From the NCBI GenBank assembly GCA_937897215.1, contig CALCBQ010000046.1, forward strand, positions 1-22,909: a stretch of 22,909 bases of DNA, in the 5' to 3' direction. Of the stretch, positions 21,784 through 22,909 are shown in pieces. Source of the stretch: an uncultured Clostridia bacterium (GTDB lineage Bacteria; Bacillota; Clostridia; Oscillospirales; Acutalibacteraceae). Positions within the stretch are counted from its first letter, which is position 1. Every line of letters starts with the position of its first letter. The position numbers and the translations under genes are program-made. The notes below the pieces were generated by a model. The model made no database searches and was not told the origin of the DNA. It saw nothing but the letters and a program-made list of their open reading frames with translations.

Positions 21784-22909
21784 ATGGATTACAAAGCAAT
21801 TTATGAACAGTGGTGTACAGACCCTTATTTTGATGAAGCTACAAAAGCAGAACTCAAAGCATTAGAAGGCGATGAAAAAGAAATTGAAGATCGTTTCTAT
21901 CGTACACTTGAATTTGGTACAGCAGGACTTCGTGGGGTTATCGGTGCTGGTACTAACAGAATGAACATTTACACAGTTCGTCAGGCTACACAGGGCTTAG
22001 CAAACTACATCGTAGCTCAGGGGGGACAGGAACGTGGCGTTGTTATCGCTCATGATTCACGTCTTATGCATGATGAATTCAAAGATGCAGCAGCTCTTTG
22101 TTTAGCAGCTAACGGAATCAAGACATATGTATTCAAAGAATTACGTCCAGTTCCAATGCTTTCATTTGCAGTTCGTCAGCTGGGTACTCTTGCTGGTATC
22201 GTTATCACAGCTAGCCATAACCCAAGAGAATACAACGGATACAAAGTGTACTGGGAAGATGGCGCACAGGTAACACCACCTCATGATACAAACATCATGG
22301 ATGAAGTTAAGAAAGTTACTTCTTTTGACATGGTTAAGACTATGGACAAACAGGAAGCTATCGATAAAGGACTTTATGTAGTACTTGATGATACTATTGA
22401 TGAAAAATATTTTGAAACAGTTCGTAATTTATCAATTCATCCAGAAGTTATCAAAGAAATGGCAAAAGATATTAAGATCGTTTACACACCACTTCATGGT
22501 ACAGGTTTACTCCCTGTTACTCGCGTGTTAAAAGATCTTGGATTTGAACAGGTTTATGTAGTAGAAGAACAGGCTACTCCAGATGGAAACTTCCCTACAT
22601 GTCCTTCACCAAACCCAGAAAACATCAAAGCATTCGAACTCGCTCTTAAGCTTGCAAAAGAAGTTGATGCAGATGTTATCATGGCAACTGACCCAGATGC
22701 TGACCGTCTTGGTGTATATTGCAAAGATACAAAGACAGGCGAATATGTAGGCTTCACAGGAAATATGTCAGCTATGCTTATCGCTGAATATATCTTAGCT
22801 GAAAAAACAGCAAATGGCACAATGCCAGAAAACCCAGTATTTGTAGAATCTATCGTTTCTACAGCTATGGGTGCAGCTATCGCAAAAGCTTATGATGTTG
22901 AATACGTAG
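21784..22909 (+). CDS. phosphoglucomutase/phosphomannomutase family protein (3' end outside window)
   Basis: The frame is open to the window end, giving 375 codons of a protein usually about 560-580 residues. It begins MDYKAIYEQWCTDPYFDE and has the family features in order: FGTAGLRGVIGAG (sugar-phosphate contact), the phosphoserine loop ITASHNPREYNGYK with Ser144, and the metal-binding TDPDADRLGV with Asp303, Asp305 and Asp307. The enzyme interconverts hexose-6- and hexose-1-phosphates through a phosphoserine. It could provide glucose-1-phosphate for RmlA, although it has its own promoter and is probably a housekeeping gene. Codon use is like that of rmlD and rmlC. Confidence 0.93.
   Translation, partial: MDYKAIYEQWCTDPYFDEATKAELKALEGDEKEIEDRFYRTLEFGTAGLRGVIGAGTNRMNIYTVRQATQGLANYIVAQGGQERGVVIAHDSRLMHDEFKDAAALCLAANGIKTYVFKELRPVPMLSFAVRQLGTLAGIVITASHNPREYNGYKVYWEDGAQVTPPHDTNIMDEVKKVTSFDMVKTMDKQEAIDKGLYVVLDDTIDEKYFETVRNLSIHPEVIKEMAKDIKIVYTPLHGTGLLPVTRVLKDLGFEQVYVVEEQATPDGNFPTCPSPNPENIKAFELALKLAKEVDADVIMATDPDADRLGVYCKDTKTGEYVGFTGNMSAMLIAEYILAEKTANGTMPENPVFVESIVSTAMGAAIAKAYDVEYV

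Noticed and set aside
22554..22820. 88-residue minus-strand open frame
   Set aside because: It is antisense to the conserved metal-binding part of the mutase gene and has no start signal.

Overview
The window looks like a low-GC Gram-positive gut Clostridia chromosome. The evidence is AT-rich DNA, strong sigma-A type promoters, AGGAGG or GGTGAT-type ribosome binding sites, Rho-independent terminators and family content (ComF, TspO, TagG/TagH-like exporter, CDP-glycerol phosphotransferase). The left ~17.9 kb reads like a Ruminococcus/Oscillospiraceae-type genome, including a GC-rich inverted-repeat intergenic element. From the middle of rmlB rightwards, codon use changes abruptly to a more Lachnospiraceae-like pattern. 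The taxonomic names are inference; the codon change is counted directly.

Layout. 1-1.5 kb: the tail of a DUF1680/GH127-like glycosidase and an alpha/beta-hydrolase, closed by a terminator. 1.5-1.7 kb: a ~213-bp MITE-like repeat. 1.8-3.55 kb: a helix-bundle protein, a TspO membrane protein and a ComF-family phosphoribosyltransferase. 3.55-6.82 kb: a self-contained accessory module. It holds a small XRE regulator, divergent from a secreted 863-residue protein made of three beta-helix-type repeats, which is followed in the same transcript by an unlisted 39-residue peptide gene. The control region has overlapping divergent promoters with GTGTAT/ATACAC half-sites and a second promoter of MerR-type architecture. 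This module is the best candidate in the window for something undescribed.

6.86-20.07 kb: a tightly packed, co-directional cell-wall polysaccharide cluster transcribed from one visible promoter. It encodes a GT2 glycosyltransferase, a sugar aminotransferase, an IspD/TarI-type cytidylyltransferase, an extended SDR, a GT2-TagB/TagF fusion, an ATP-grasp-HAD fusion, an ABC exporter pair and RmlA, B, D and C. Together these suggest a phosphoalditol-containing polymer decorated with rhamnose and possibly an amino sugar, polymerised inside and exported by the Wzm/Wzt (TagGH)-type transporter. The cluster ends at a bidirectional terminator.

20.07-22.9 kb: a 48-residue coiled-coil gene and a MerR-type regulator fused to a SAM methyltransferase, both on the minus strand. 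Divergent from these is a phosphoglucomutase/phosphomannomutase gene cut by the window end, whose product could supply glucose-1-phosphate to RmlA.

No tRNA, rRNA, CRISPR array, transposase gene or replication origin was recognised.
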